In this document: one piece after another, positions 17,263 to 26,278 of the stretch | How positions within the stretch are numbered: the stretch's first letter is position 1 | Layout of the letters: the number at the start of each line of letters is the position of its first letter | DNA from: Methanobacteriota archaeon | GTDB taxonomy: Archaea > Thermoplasmatota > Thermoplasmata > RBG-16-68-12 > JAFNFQ01 | NCBI GenBank assembly: GCA_017885655.1 | Contig: JAFNFQ010000083.1 | Coordinates: forward strand, 1 to 44,998 | Direction: 5' to 3' | Length of the DNA: 44,998 bases | The notes under the pieces: generated by a model | What the model was told of the DNA's origin: nothing | The model's database searches: none | Seen by the model: only the letters and a program-made list of their open reading frames with translations | Position numbers and translations under genes: made by a program

Positions 17263-18271
17263 GCATCGAGACGAATGACTCGTTGTCCGCTTTCACTATC
17301 TGCACCTTCGCGGGCTCGCCCAGGTTCGGCGGCCTCGGCACCTTAGCGTTCCTCGCTTCGGCGGGGTCGAAGTACTCGACCTCCTTGTCCGAAATCGAGA
17401 TCACTTCGGTTTCGAAGCGTTCCGATTCGACGACCCTGCCCCTCTCCATCTTCGTCCCCGTCGGCGACAATCTCTCCCCGCTCTTCAGGTCCCTGAGCAC
17501 CGGCCGCTGCCCCATGGAGACGACCTCGAACATCCTGCCCTCCATGCGCACGACGTCGCCCTCCCTGTACCGGGGCAGCCTGACGAGGTGCGTGGTCCTA
17601 TAGATCTCCTTGCCGTCCTTGAGTCCGAAGAGCTTCGGAGACACGCCGACCGTGCCGCCATACTTCGCCCTGATCCCCTTCGCGATGTTCCTCCCCAGGT
17701 CGTGGCTGCTGAGGTAGATGTCGACTCCGCCCTTCACCGGCTCCATCTTCGAGATGAACGCCTCGCCCTTCGAGGCGGCGCGTTCCACGATGCGCTCCGT
17801 GAACCCGACGGTTTCGTCGATTTCTTCGTCGGAAAGCCGCCTCTCGTCCGCCCTGATTTGCAGTATAGCTTCGTAGTAGAACCCGGCCTTCCTCCCGCAG
17901 GTGGGGCAGGCGCCGCCGTGCACCCTGAGCCTCGTGCGGAAGTCCTTCACGAGGTCAAGGTCATCCACCTTGAGCACCGCCTTGACGGTGACCAGGAGGT
18001 TTCGCTCGTCCTCCTGCCTGACGTCGAATGTGAACGTCCGGAACGTCACCTCCCTGGCGGTGCGCACGTTCTTCTCGAGCAGGCGGAGGATCGCCCCTTC
18101 GATGTCAGTCTCCACCCACGCCTTGCCGACCTGGAGCTTGGAGCACTGGACGCACTTCACGACATCAATTGTCCCGGGCGGCTCGATCAGCTCGTGACGC
18201 TTGAGGAAGCAGTTGGGGCACAGCCCCTGTATCGTCTTGACCGTCGCGCCGCACTCGACGCAGAAGCTCAT
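17231..18271 (-). CDS. nmd3: NMD3-family ribosome biogenesis protein
   Basis: The 346-residue protein opens with MSFCVECGATV and has paired cysteines typical of archaeal NMD3: CVEC, CPNC, CVQC and CPTC within the first 155 residues, expected to bind zinc. In eukaryotes NMD3 is the 60S-subunit export adaptor; archaeal homologues have the zinc and beta domains and are thought to act in large-subunit assembly. The C terminus lacks the export-signal region of the eukaryotic protein, as usual in archaea. The ATG at 18271 follows GAGGCGA. It lies 53 bases after the DUF424 gene on the same strand. Its end overlaps the convergent surface-protein gene by 32 bases. Confidence 0.9.
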   Translation of the reverse strand: MSFCVECGATVKTIQGLCPNCFLKRHELIEPPGTIDVVKCVQCSKLQVGKAWVETDIEGAILRLLEKNVRTAREVTFRTFTFDVRQEDERNLLVTVKAVLKVDDLDLVKDFRTRLRVHGGACPTCGRKAGFYYEAILQIRADERRLSDEEIDETVGFTERIVERAASKGEAFISKMEPVKGGVDIYLSSHDLGRNIAKGIRAKYGGTVGVSPKLFGLKDGKEIYRTTHLVRLPRYREGDVVRMEGRMFEVVSMGQRPVLRDLKSGERLSPTGTKMERGRVVESERFETEVISISDKEVEYFDPAEARNAKVPRPPNLGEPAKVQIVKADNESFVSMLRREGAGKRH

Positions 18272-18324
18272 GTCGCCTCGAAAAAGGCCGGCGCCCTCTT
18301 AACCTTGCCGCCAATCTAGGATTG

Positions 18325-18615
18325 CTAAGCCACATTCATGACGAAGAGCTGCGCGTGCGGCACTCCCTCTATCCACAGTATCCCGTCCTTGCCCACGAGT
18401 CCCGCCCTCCTCGCCGCCTCGACGGTCTCGCTGCCGACGAGGTTGCCCATCGTCGCAAGCTTGAGCTGCCTGATGAAATCCTCCTCGGTGACGTCACCGC
18501 CATCGTAGAAGGGGGAGACATGGAGCCTCAGCTCCCCTTCGCGCAGGGTCCTCCCGATGAGGTCGGCGTCACACGCCGCGACGAGGACCTCCCTGCCGCG
18601 CGTGTGGATCTTCAT
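18325..18615 (-). CDS. DUF424 family protein
   Basis: The 96-residue protein has the family pattern: an opening MKIHTRGREVLVAACDADLIG, a central 'FY.GG.VTEEDF', and a C-terminal 'A..VG..IEAA..AGLV....ILWIEGVPHAQ'-type block (here ETVEAARRAGLVG and IEGVPHAQLF). DUF424 proteins are small archaeal proteins of unknown function, frequently found beside translation genes such as NMD3, as here. Its start has no clear ribosome-binding site, but an AT-rich box at 18661-18670 would give a leader of some 20-25 bases, so it may have its own promoter downstream of the MCM gene. Confidence 0.88.
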   Translation of the reverse strand: MKIHTRGREVLVAACDADLIGRTLREGELRLHVSPFYDGGDVTEEDFIRQLKLATMGNLVGSETVEAARRAGLVGKDGILWIEGVPHAQLFVMNVA

Positions 18616-18660
18616 TCTTATCGTGGGCGGTGTCTCCGCCCTGAGGATGCGCTTCCGAGC

Positions 18661-18670
18661 TCATATATTT
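18661..18670 (-). promoter_or_regulatory. TATA box before the DUF424 gene
   Basis: Read on the minus strand the box is AAATATATGA, in the gap between the MCM stop (18707) and the DUF424 start (18615). Its position 46 bases before the start codon is normal. It suggests that DUF424 and NMD3 can be transcribed apart from MCM. Confidence 0.5.
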
Positions 18671-18706
18671 GTCCGAACGGCTTTCGCTCGCGGTAATCAA
18701 CGGCAT

Positions 18707-21295
18707 TCAGAGCCTTGTCACGACCCTGAACTTGCCCTCCGTCGGGGTGTAGACCTCGCCCTCCTCCTTCCACCGCTTCAGTATCTTCTCCGCTTGGGCC
18801 GTGGGGATGCCCCTCTGCTCCGCGAGCTGGACTATGTCTTCCAGGTCGGCGGTCCCGTCCTCCCCCGCGAGCTCCCTGAGGATGTCCCTGAGGACGATCA
18901 TCTGCTCGCGCTGAGAGTGGCTCACGCCTGTCGTGATGATGTCGATATCCACCCGCCCGCCCTCACCGGACACGCGGCTGAGCCAGTACTCCACTATCCG
19001 CACCGCCCTCGCCGCGTCGTCCGCTGAGACTATCGGGCTCAGCCTCGCCCTCGCCGACGCCTCCGCGAGTCTCACATACGCTTCCAGTTGCCTCGGGGTT
19101 ATCGGGACCGCTGAACCTTCCATCTCTCCTCCCTTGCGTATGTCAAGGTACTGCTCCTTGAGGGTGTCCATCGCCTCCGGGGACAGTATCGGGTAGACGC
19201 GCTTGGCGAACGCCACGTACTTCCTGAAGAAATCCGGCTTGAAGAAAGGCCTGAACGCATCATCGCTGACCCCGCTGGCGGGGACTGATTCCCCGTGCTC
19301 CCTCTTCGTTATCATCTCCCCCGCCAGGTGCCCCCTGATGATGTGTTCCGCGAGGTTGCGGTCGTACTCCGCCTGGGGCCTGTCGAACATGCTGAAGATG
19401 ATGTCGAACCTGCTCAGCAGCGTCGGGGGCATGTCTATCTGCTCGCTGACATACTTATGCTCGTCGAAGCGACCGAACTTGGGGTTGGCTGCACCAAGGA
19501 CCGCGCATCTCGCCTGGAGGACCGCGGTGATGCCCGCCTTCGCGACGCTGACCCTCTGCTGCTCCATCGCTTCATGGATGGCGGAGCGGTCCTGCGGGTT
19601 CATCTTGTCCATTTCATCGATGCAGTTGTGCACGATGACTCCATCGCAGAGGAAATTCTCTCCGTCGGGCACGCGCAAATCGTAAACGTAGCCGTCATGA
19701 TACTCGACAGCCACCTTGGCCACCGGATCAAGATGCAGGCCGCCCCGTGCAGAGTATCGGTTTCCCGAAGCAATGAATGCACCATTAGGCTTCATTTCAT
19801 GCAGCAGTTTCCATTCTAAGGTTCCGCCATCCAAGACTAGATGATCGGGTGTCAGACGTAGTTCCGTCCCTGAACGGAGCGTCACTTTGAGAATCGCGCC
19901 CTGATAATGCCGTCGTACAACCAGAGTCGCTCTGGCGTCTCTAACCTCGAAAAACCGCTGGTCAAGGCTCAAGGTGGTTCCATTGAACGGAGAGAGCTCG
20001 AGATTCCGCCCCTTCGAGGTCGCTTTCCACATTTTGCCGGTGTCAAACATCGATTCAATGGTTTTTTCCTCGCCGTCGCAGAAGACTTTCGCACTAGGAT
20101 GGAGGCATGCAAGACCCTTATCAGCCAGCACGAGAGCTCCGGCCTCAAGGGTCCATCGTCCTTCACCGAATTCTTCGCTTCGGATGGCTGCAGCAGTCAG
20201 CCCAGCTGCACTCGCGGCTCTGCCCGTAGCAAGGATACCTCGCGGGGAGAGCTTGGCCATGTAGGCGAGCAGTTCTGACTTTGCCGTGCCTGGGTCTCCT
20301 ACCAATAAAATATGGATGTCACCCCTTATCCTCCTGCCATCGGGCATATGCTTCGGGACGCCCCCGAAGAGCTGCAGGGAGAGGGCCTCCTTCTCCACAT
20401 CCAGTCCGTAGATTGAGGGCGCTATCGAGGCGACGATGTGCCGGAAAATATCGGGGTCCTCCGCCTCGCGCCTGATCTCCTCGACGTCCTCGTCCGAGAT
20501 CTTGATCTCCTCGTACTCGACCTGCTCCATCTCCATCGAGTTGATCTCCATGAAGATGTCAAAGAGGGTGGATTTCAGGCCGGGTTTCACACGCTGATAG
20601 CTCTTCAGTATGCCGTTGAGCACGACCCTGTCGCCTGGCATCGCGAACCCGACCATGTCGTCGTCGATGTGTGCGCTCAGCCGCCTGGGTTCCTCGCCCC
20701 CCCTCAACCCCTCCGGGGCCTCCTGCGCCTCGATCTGCTGCGTGTCGAGGAAGACCGAGCCCTCGTTGATCAGCGCGAACTTGGTCGCCGAGGCGGAGCG
20801 CTTGCAGCCGCCCTGGTCCTCGTAGCACTCGAGCGGCTCGTGGAGGACCGTGTTCTCCTGTGGCATCTTGATGACGGTGCCGCACCTCGCGCACCTGAAA
20901 GACGCATCGGTGAGCCTCGGCCTGACCTCGGTGGCCTTGCGCACCAGTCCCTCTACCGCGATGTAAGTCCCCAGGTGCTTGCTCCTCAGGTCCCTTATCT
21001 GGACTCGCGACTCCCGGGGCAGCCCTTTCAACCGCAGGTGGACCCGGACGGCCTCGTCCGTCGGGGGGATGAGCCTCCTTATAGTCTCCTCGCCCGCCGC
21101 AATCGCGGTCTGCGGCCTCCTGAGCAGGTACATGCCGAAGTCGGTGTCGTAGCGGTCCAGATCCTCGAACCGGACCTCCAGGCTCCGAGTCTCAGGGTAC
21201 TCGTCAGCCAGGCTGAGTATGCGGCTGTGGTATTCCTGTTCCTCGAAGAACTCTTCCCATTTGGCGAGCAGTTCCTCTTGAGAGTAATCTACCAT
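18707..21295 (-). CDS. mcm: MCM replicative DNA helicase, intein-containing
   Basis: MCM forms the hexameric helicase that unwinds DNA at archaeal replication forks. The precursor is 862 residues from this start; removal of the 161-residue intein leaves 701, the usual archaeal MCM length. In order: N-terminal domain starting MVDYSQEELLAKWEEFF; a zinc site with C135, C138, C157 and C164; a Walker A motif GDPGTAKS around residue 335; the intein at 397-557; the Walker B motif rebuilt as CIDEMDKM; the sensor region GAANPKFG; an arginine finger region with SRFDIIF; and a C-terminal winged helix. The start is uncertain. The frame stays open to 21412, and an ATG at 21346 is possible, but MVDYSQ matches the family N terminus. 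A zinc-ribbon gene lies upstream on the same strand. Confidence 0.93.
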   Translation of the reverse strand: MVDYSQEELLAKWEEFFEEQEYHSRILSLADEYPETRSLEVRFEDLDRYDTDFGMYLLRRPQTAIAAGEETIRRLIPPTDEAVRVHLRLKGLPRESRVQIRDLRSKHLGTYIAVEGLVRKATEVRPRLTDASFRCARCGTVIKMPQENTVLHEPLECYEDQGGCKRSASATKFALINEGSVFLDTQQIEAQEAPEGLRGGEEPRRLSAHIDDDMVGFAMPGDRVVLNGILKSYQRVKPGLKSTLFDIFMEINSMEMEQVEYEEIKISDEDVEEIRREAEDPDIFRHIVASIAPSIYGLDVEKEALSLQLFGGVPKHMPDGRRIRGDIHILLVGDPGTAKSELLAYMAKLSPRGILATGRAASAAGLTAAAIRSEEFGEGRWTLEAGALVLADKGLACLHPSAKVFCDGEEKTIESMFDTGKMWKATSKGRNLELSPFNGTTLSLDQRFFEVRDARATLVVRRHYQGAILKVTLRSGTELRLTPDHLVLDGGTLEWKLLHEMKPNGAFIASGNRYSARGGLHLDPVAKVAVEYHDGYVYDLRVPDGENFLCDGVIVHNCIDEMDKMNPQDRSAIHEAMEQQRVSVAKAGITAVLQARCAVLGAANPKFGRFDEHKYVSEQIDMPPTLLSRFDIIFSMFDRPQAEYDRNLAEHIIRGHLAGEMITKREHGESVPASGVSDDAFRPFFKPDFFRKYVAFAKRVYPILSPEAMDTLKEQYLDIRKGGEMEGSAVPITPRQLEAYVRLAEASARARLSPIVSADDAARAVRIVEYWLSRVSGEGGRVDIDIITTGVSHSQREQMIVLRDILRELAGEDGTADLEDIVQLAEQRGIPTAQAEKILKRWKEEGEVYTPTEGKFRVVTRL
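19625..20107 (-). other. Mini-intein in the Walker B region of MCM
   Basis: This in-frame 161-residue insertion lies between KGLA and CIDEMDKM. It starts with cysteine (CLHPSAKVFCDGE, splicing block A), has TPDH (block B, with the conserved threonine and histidine), a block F-like VYDLRVPDGENFLCDG, and ends VIVHN (block G) directly before a cysteine at +1. These are all the residues expected for class 1 protein splicing. No LAGLIDADG endonuclease domain is present between blocks B and F, so it is a mini-intein that cannot home by itself. G+C is lower than in the extein: blocks 19741-19800 and 19801-19860 each have 30 of 60, against 41 of 60 at 20641-20700. This agrees with acquisition from elsewhere. 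Confidence 0.93.
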
Positions 21296-21418
21296 TCTCG
21301 CGCCCCCGGGCTCTCGCGTCGATGTCGCACCTCCTCGTGAGTACATAACGTTTGTAACGAGTCTTCCCGTGGACTCCGCCCTACCATAGAGTAAAGGTGG
21401 AGTCGTTTCCACTGGAGA

Positions 21419-21565
21419 TTATCCGCACGGGCTGTATCCGCATTCCCTACAGAACCCGCACGCCCCGGCCCGGTCCAAGGGCTGACCGCAGTCGGGGCAG
21501 GAGTCTTGGTTCACGGGCTGAGACTCGGTCCTCGACACCTCCTGCGCAACCTTGCTTGCCATCAT
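21419..21565 (-). CDS. Small zinc-ribbon protein
   Basis: A 48-residue protein reads MMASKVAQEVSR..., then CPDC, CGFC.EC and a final C, ending GYSPCG. The cysteine pattern C-x2-C ... C-x2-C-x2-C ... C, with the 'CPDCG.PL......C..CGYS.C' form, resembles the zinc ribbons at the C terminus of class II (B12-dependent) ribonucleotide reductases and other stand-alone archaeal zinc ribbons. The first 20 residues are polar and probably flexible. It lies 123 bases upstream of the MCM start on the same strand, so it may belong to the same transcript. There is no strong ribosome-binding site; two consecutive ATG codons (21565, 21562) are available. The function is unknown; a nucleic-acid or protein-binding accessory role is only a guess. 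Confidence 0.65.
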   Translation of the reverse strand: MMASKVAQEVSRTESQPVNQDSCPDCGQPLDRAGACGFCRECGYSPCG

Positions 21566-21729
21566 GCACCCATACTATGTGCACATCAGGTGCAAGGCAT
21601 TGACGGCAGGGTTTATGAAAGTAAATGACAAGGAGAACTGGAGCGAGATATCAAATTGCCGGCTCCGCCCAAGGCGCCGAAGTTTCGGGCAGAGTGGACA
21701 TCGGGGGAGTCGCATGCGCACTTCAGAAG

Positions 21730-21738
21730 TTTCATATC
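21730..21738 (+). promoter_or_regulatory. TATA-like box of the first NosD-FN3 gene
   Basis: TTTCATATC stands about 45 bases before the ATG at 21782. Initiation about 25 bases downstream would leave a short leader carrying GGAGGGTGA (21769-21777), a strong ribosome-binding site with a 4-base spacer. Confidence 0.45.
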
Positions 21739-21781
21739 TTGAGGGATGCTTGTAGCAGCATGCCCCAAGGAGGGTGAGACG

Positions 21782-24700
21782 ATGAAGACAAGGTGCATGA
21801 TTGCCGTGCTTGTGGTCTTGGCAACATCATTCTACGTTTCGGTGATGGTGCTGCCTGGAACCACGAGCGCTGCGGTTCTCTATGTTGGCGGTGGCGGGCC
21901 TGGCAACTACACGCTGATTAGGTACGCGATCGAGAACGCGAGTGCGGGAGACACGATTTTCGTTTACAACGGAATATACGTGGAGAACGTCATAGTCAAC
22001 AAGATGGTGTCGCTTGTCGGGGCGGATCGCAACACGACCATCATTGACGGCGTTGGAAGCGATGCACTGCTCATAGCGAGCGACTGGGTCAACGTCACTG
22101 GTTTTTCCATGGTCAACGCATCGGCGGAGAGCGGCGTCAACGTGAGCGCATCGAGTCGTTGTCGGCTCAGTGGCAACATCATGAGCAACAACCTCATCGG
22201 GATAACCGCGACGGCATCGCCGGGCCTCGAGATTTTCGACAACATCGTGAGCAACAACTCGGAGAAAGGCGTGGACATATACGTGGCTGACCACGTCTGG
22301 GTGTCTAGCAACTTCGTCGCATCGAATGCACATTACGGAATCGCCATCACTGCCACCTCGGACGGCACCGTCGTGAACAACGCAATCACGGGCAACGGCT
22401 TGGGAATCTGGATGTATGCCGGGGTGCGGAACACGTTCTATTTGAACGTCGTATCCAACAACTCGGTTGGCTCTGAATTTTCAGGCTCGAATTGGATCGT
22501 GATTTACCATAACAACTTCATCAATAATACTTCGCAGGCATCAGACGACAGCCTGACGATGACGAATTCGTGGGATGACGGCTATCCCACCGGTGGCAAC
22601 TTCTGGTCTGATCACACCAGCCCAGATCTGCTCCACGGCCCGGGTCAGAACCTTACAGGCGCAGACGGTATTGTGGATATACCGAGATGGATCGCCCGCG
22701 CCATGCCGGATTTGTATCCTCTGGTGAAGCCTTACCCGCCATCTCCGAGAGCGCCCCCGACAGCGCCGCTGAACCTTCAGGGAACCGCTGCTGATGCGCA
22801 GGTGACTCTCAGCTGGGGTGCGCCTGCCTGGGACGGTCTGTCTGCCGTGACGAACTACGCGATCTATAGGGGTTTGGCTTCAGGCACGGAGACTTATCTG
22901 ACTACGATAGGGAACGTGACGACCTATTTGGACGCCCCGCTGATAAATGGCGTGACCTACTACTATGAGGTAGCCGCGATCAACGCGGCAGGGGAAGGTC
23001 CGAAATCGAACGAGATGAACGCCACTCCCGCCAGGGTGCCGGGGCGCCCGCGCCAGCTCAACGCCGTCGGCGGTGACTCAAATGTCACGCTTACATGGCT
23101 CCCGCCAGCCAACGATGGCGGGGCGGCCGTGACGAACTACACAATCTATAGGGGGGTGACATCAGGCGGAGAAACATTCCTCGTGAAGATCGGGAACGTC
23201 CTCACCTACCTCGACACGGGCGTCACTAACGGAGTGATGTACTGTTACATAGTCTATGCAGTCAATGTCATGGGCGAAGGCGCCCCCGCGACGGAAGCAT
23301 GTGCGACCCCGACGACATTGCCCTCCGAACCTCTGAGCCTTGCTGCAGCTTCTGGAGACACGCAGGTGGTCCTCACATGGATCCCGCCAACATCTGACGG
23401 TGGATCGCCGATTACGAACTATGAAATCTACAGGGGTACGACGTCAGGTGGAGAATCCTTCCTGGTGGAAATCGGCAACGTGCTGACGTCCACGGACACC
23501 GGGCTCACGAACGGACAGAGGTACTTCTACAAGATCGCGGCAAGGAACGCCGTCGGCGAGGGCCCGCTGTCCGGTGAGGCCAGCGCGACCCCCGGCCTAC
23601 CGCCAGGCGCCCCGACCGGCCTGACCGCATCTGGCGGGAACAGGCAGGTCACGCTGACATGGTCCCCGCCCATCGACAATGGCGGCATCGCGATCACGAA
23701 CTACGTGATTTACCGGGGTCCGGCCAGCGGGGCCGAGGTCTACCTGAGGACAATCGGCAACGTGACAACTCATATCGACACGACGCTCACTAATGGCGTC
23801 ACATACTTCTACAAGGTCGCGGCGGTGAACGAGGCGGGAGAAGGAGCGCTCTCGGCGGAGGCATCCGCCACTCCGATGAGTGTTCCCAGTCCCCCAACTG
23901 GAGTCGTGGCCATGAGCATTCTTTCCAGCGTGATAGTCGAATGGCAGTCCCCAATGGACACGGGGGGATCCCCGGTCACGAACTACTCGATCTACAGGGG
24001 GACCTCGCCCGGAGGAGAGACCCTGCTGGCGACCATAGGCAATCTCCTGTCGTACACGGACATCAACGTGACCAACGGCCAGATTTACTACTATGTGGTG
24101 TCCGCGATCAACGCTGCCGGCGAGGGCCCGAAGTCGCTGGAGGTCAGGGTGACTGTGCCCGACCACCCCTCGGCCCCCCTTACCCTGTTGGCAACGAGTA
24201 GGAACCAGGAGGTGACGCTGACGTGGGACCCACCGACTTCTGATGGCGGCTGTCTCATCACCAACTACTGGATCTACAGGGGGTTCTGGAGCGGCGGGGA
24301 GACTCTTCTGACGACCATCGGCGTCTCCACGACCTTCACGGACACGGGGCTCATTAACGGGGTCACCTACTACTACCGGGTCAGCGCAATCAATGCCGTC
24401 GGCGAGGGGCCGAGATCCAATGAGGCGATGGCGGTTCCAAGCAGCCTGCCGTCCCCGCCATCGATCGTCAGCGCAATCGGCATCGACGGCGAGGTCGTAC
24501 TCACAATCTTCCCGCCAACGGACAGCGGCGGTCTTCCGATCATCACCTACAAGATGTACCGGGGAACGAGTCCCGGCGGGGAAGTCTTCATTACGGACAT
24601 AGGCACGCCGAGCAAGCACTTCGACGCGGGCCTCACGAACGGCGTCACGTACTACTACATGCTGTCCGCGGTGAACGCAAATGGTGAGAGCGTTCTTTCT

Positions 24701-26113
24701 GAGGAAGCGAGCGCGATGCCCCGCGCTCTGCCGTCGGAGCCCCTCAGCCCGCAGGCCACGGCAGGCTTCGGCCAGGTGCAGCTCACGTGGCAGACACCCG
24801 CCAAGGACGGCGGCTACCCGATCACCGCCTATAAGGTGTATCGTGGAATCGCCTCTGGCGGCGAGACCCCGCGGGCGACCCTGGGCGACATCCTGAGCTA
24901 CACGGACTTGGCGGTGACGAACGGGCAGGGATACTTCTACAAGGTCAGCGCGACGACTGTGGTGGGGGAGGGCCCGCAATCGGCCGAGGTGTCTGCGACA
25001 CCGTTGTCGCCTCCGTCGAACCCTTCGCCGCCGCAGAACCTCGCGGCGGTGGCGGGGAACGGCCAGGTCGCACTCTCCTGGGATGCACCCGCATGGGATG
25101 GCGGTTCGCCGGTCACCGGCTATAGCCTCTACCGCGGCACGGCGGGGGCCGGAGAGGTTTTCATCAGGACCGTCGGCAACATCCTGACCTACACCGACAC
25201 TGGGCTGACGAATGGCCAGACCTACTACTTCCAAATCACCGCGTCGAACGTGGCGGGTGAGAGCGGGCGCTCGAACGAGGCAATTGCCAGGCCGGCCATG
25301 GTGCCCGGACAGCCCACTGGGCTGGTCGCGGTTGCAGGAACTCTGCAGTCGACCCTCACGTGGAACGCCCCTGCGAGCGATGGCGGTTCCTCGATTACGA
25401 ACTACGTCATCTACCGCGGCGCCGCCTCTGGCAGTGAGACAACTCTGGCGACCGTGGGCAACGTCCTCACCTATGTGGACAGCGATGTGGTCGGCGGTCG
25501 CGCCTACTTCTACAGGATCAGCGCCATCAACTCGATAGGAGAGGGACCGCTGTCCATTGAGGCGACTGTCACCATCTCCCCGTCACCGAACCTGCCGCCG
25601 ACGTGCTCGATCACCGCTCCTCTGCAGGGAGCTGAAGTCTTCGGCAGAGCCGCAATCAAGGGAGTCGCCGCGGACGCGGACGGAAACATCATCGTCGTGG
25701 AGATCCGCATAGATGGTGGATCCTGGATGGGCGCGTCGGGCAAGGACGCGTGGAGCTACGCTTGGAACACGAAGTTGTACTCGAACGGGCAGCACACGAT
25801 CGAGGCGCGGTCCTATGACGGGAAGGATTTCTCGCAGGTCGCGAGCGTGACCGTGTCAGTCAACAACCCCGCCGAGCAGGGCCCGGGCGGCGGCAGGGGC
25901 TCGTCTGATGCCGTCGGCATTGCGCTGTCTGTCGCCCTCCTCGTCGTTGCGATGTTGTTGTTCTTCCTTTTCCTGAAGAAGAAGCGGCCGAGGAAAACCT
26001 TGGCGGAGCATCCGGAGAGTCCCCCGAAGGAGGAGATTCCGGAGAAGGAGATTGAGGCGGAGTGGCAGGAGGAGTGGGAGGAAGAGGAAATTCTGCCAGA
26101 GGAATCGCCGTAG
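21782..26113 (+). CDS. Membrane-anchored NosD beta-helix protein with ten FN3 domains
   Basis: This 1443-residue protein has a signal peptide (MKTRCMIAVLVVLATSF). Residues about 35-310 are a right-handed beta helix of the NosD/pectate-lyase type: 'IRYAIENASAGDTIFVYNG.Y.E', repeated NN runs, and the closing 'GNFWSD....D..HGPGQ...GADGI.D.P'. Ten FN3 domains follow, each with 'P..P..L.A.......V.L.W..P..(D/N)GG..(I/V)TNY.IYRG' and 'NG..YYY.V.A.N..GEG..S.E..A.P'. Then come one Ig-like domain, a transmembrane helix (ALLVVAMLLFFLFL) and an acidic tail of about 40 residues. NosD-type helices often bind carbohydrate or help anchor surface proteins; no catalytic residues are evident. The ATG at 21782 is fixed by GGAGGGTGA. 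The next gene is a paralogue of the same design. Confidence 0.88.
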   Translation: MKTRCMIAVLVVLATSFYVSVMVLPGTTSAAVLYVGGGGPGNYTLIRYAIENASAGDTIFVYNGIYVENVIVNKMVSLVGADRNTTIIDGVGSDALLIASDWVNVTGFSMVNASAESGVNVSASSRCRLSGNIMSNNLIGITATASPGLEIFDNIVSNNSEKGVDIYVADHVWVSSNFVASNAHYGIAITATSDGTVVNNAITGNGLGIWMYAGVRNTFYLNVVSNNSVGSEFSGSNWIVIYHNNFINNTSQASDDSLTMTNSWDDGYPTGGNFWSDHTSPDLLHGPGQNLTGADGIVDIPRWIARAMPDLYPLVKPYPPSPRAPPTAPLNLQGTAADAQVTLSWGAPAWDGLSAVTNYAIYRGLASGTETYLTTIGNVTTYLDAPLINGVTYYYEVAAINAAGEGPKSNEMNATPARVPGRPRQLNAVGGDSNVTLTWLPPANDGGAAVTNYTIYRGVTSGGETFLVKIGNVLTYLDTGVTNGVMYCYIVYAVNVMGEGAPATEACATPTTLPSEPLSLAAASGDTQVVLTWIPPTSDGGSPITNYEIYRGTTSGGESFLVEIGNVLTSTDTGLTNGQRYFYKIAARNAVGEGPLSGEASATPGLPPGAPTGLTASGGNRQVTLTWSPPIDNGGIAITNYVIYRGPASGAEVYLRTIGNVTTHIDTTLTNGVTYFYKVAAVNEAGEGALSAEASATPMSVPSPPTGVVAMSILSSVIVEWQSPMDTGGSPVTNYSIYRGTSPGGETLLATIGNLLSYTDINVTNGQIYYYVVSAINAAGEGPKSLEVRVTVPDHPSAPLTLLATSRNQEVTLTWDPPTSDGGCLITNYWIYRGFWSGGETLLTTIGVSTTFTDTGLINGVTYYYRVSAINAVGEGPRSNEAMAVPSSLPSPPSIVSAIGIDGEVVLTIFPPTDSGGLPIITYKMYRGTSPGGEVFITDIGTPSKHFDAGLTNGVTYYYMLSAVNANGESVLSEEASAMPRALPSEPLSPQATAGFGQVQLTWQTPAKDGGYPITAYKVYRGIASGGETPRATLGDILSYTDLAVTNGQGYFYKVSATTVVGEGPQSAEVSATPLSPPSNPSPPQNLAAVAGNGQVALSWDAPAWDGGSPVTGYSLYRGTAGAGEVFIRTVGNILTYTDTGLTNGQTYYFQITASNVAGESGRSNEAIARPAMVPGQPTGLVAVAGTLQSTLTWNAPASDGGSSITNYVIYRGAASGSETTLATVGNVLTYVDSDVVGGRAYFYRISAINSIGEGPLSIEATVTISPSPNLPPTCSITAPLQGAEVFGRAAIKGVAADADGNIIVVEIRIDGGSWMGASGKDAWSYAWNTKLYSNGQHTIEARSYDGKDFSQVASVTVSVNNPAEQGPGGGRGSSDAVGIALSVALLVVAMLLFFLFLKKKRPRKTLAEHPESPPKEEIPEKEIEAEWQEEWEEEEILPEESP

Positions 26114-26229
26114 CCGGATTGGGATGTGCCGGTGCCGCAATCGCACCCAGACAGGGCCGAATCATGGGTAGACCTACCACCCCCGGGCCGTGGAACATGG
26201 CTACCAGCGTCCGCATCTCAAATTAGAGG

Positions 26230-26238
26230 TTATAAATA
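26230..26238 (+). promoter_or_regulatory. TATA box of the second NosD-FN3 gene
   Basis: TTATAAATA is a near-consensus archaeal TATA box, 41 bases before the ATG at 26279. Expected initiation near 26262 leaves a short leader. The box rules out upstream in-frame starts, which would lie before the promoter. Confidence 0.65.
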
Positions 26239-26278
26239 CGGGGGCTGTGCTCCGTTCCGGCGAGGAGGCTCTGGAGCA

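Noticed and set aside
21296-21412. Longer N terminus of MCM
   Set aside because: The added residues (Gly/Arg/Thr-rich) do not resemble MCM N termini. ATG 21295 gives a normal length after intein removal. ATG 21346 cannot be fully excluded.
23597-25234. Uninterrupted 545-codon frame on the minus strand
   Set aside because: It lies opposite the FN3 repeats of the gene at 21782. High G+C and the repeated codon pattern keep the antisense frame free of stops. The translation has no domain signature, and no promoter or ribosome-binding site is seen.
26126-26278. Longer N terminus of the second NosD-FN3 protein
   Set aside because: The TATA box at 26230-26238 lies inside this extension, and a ribosome-binding site plus ATG follow at 26261-26281.
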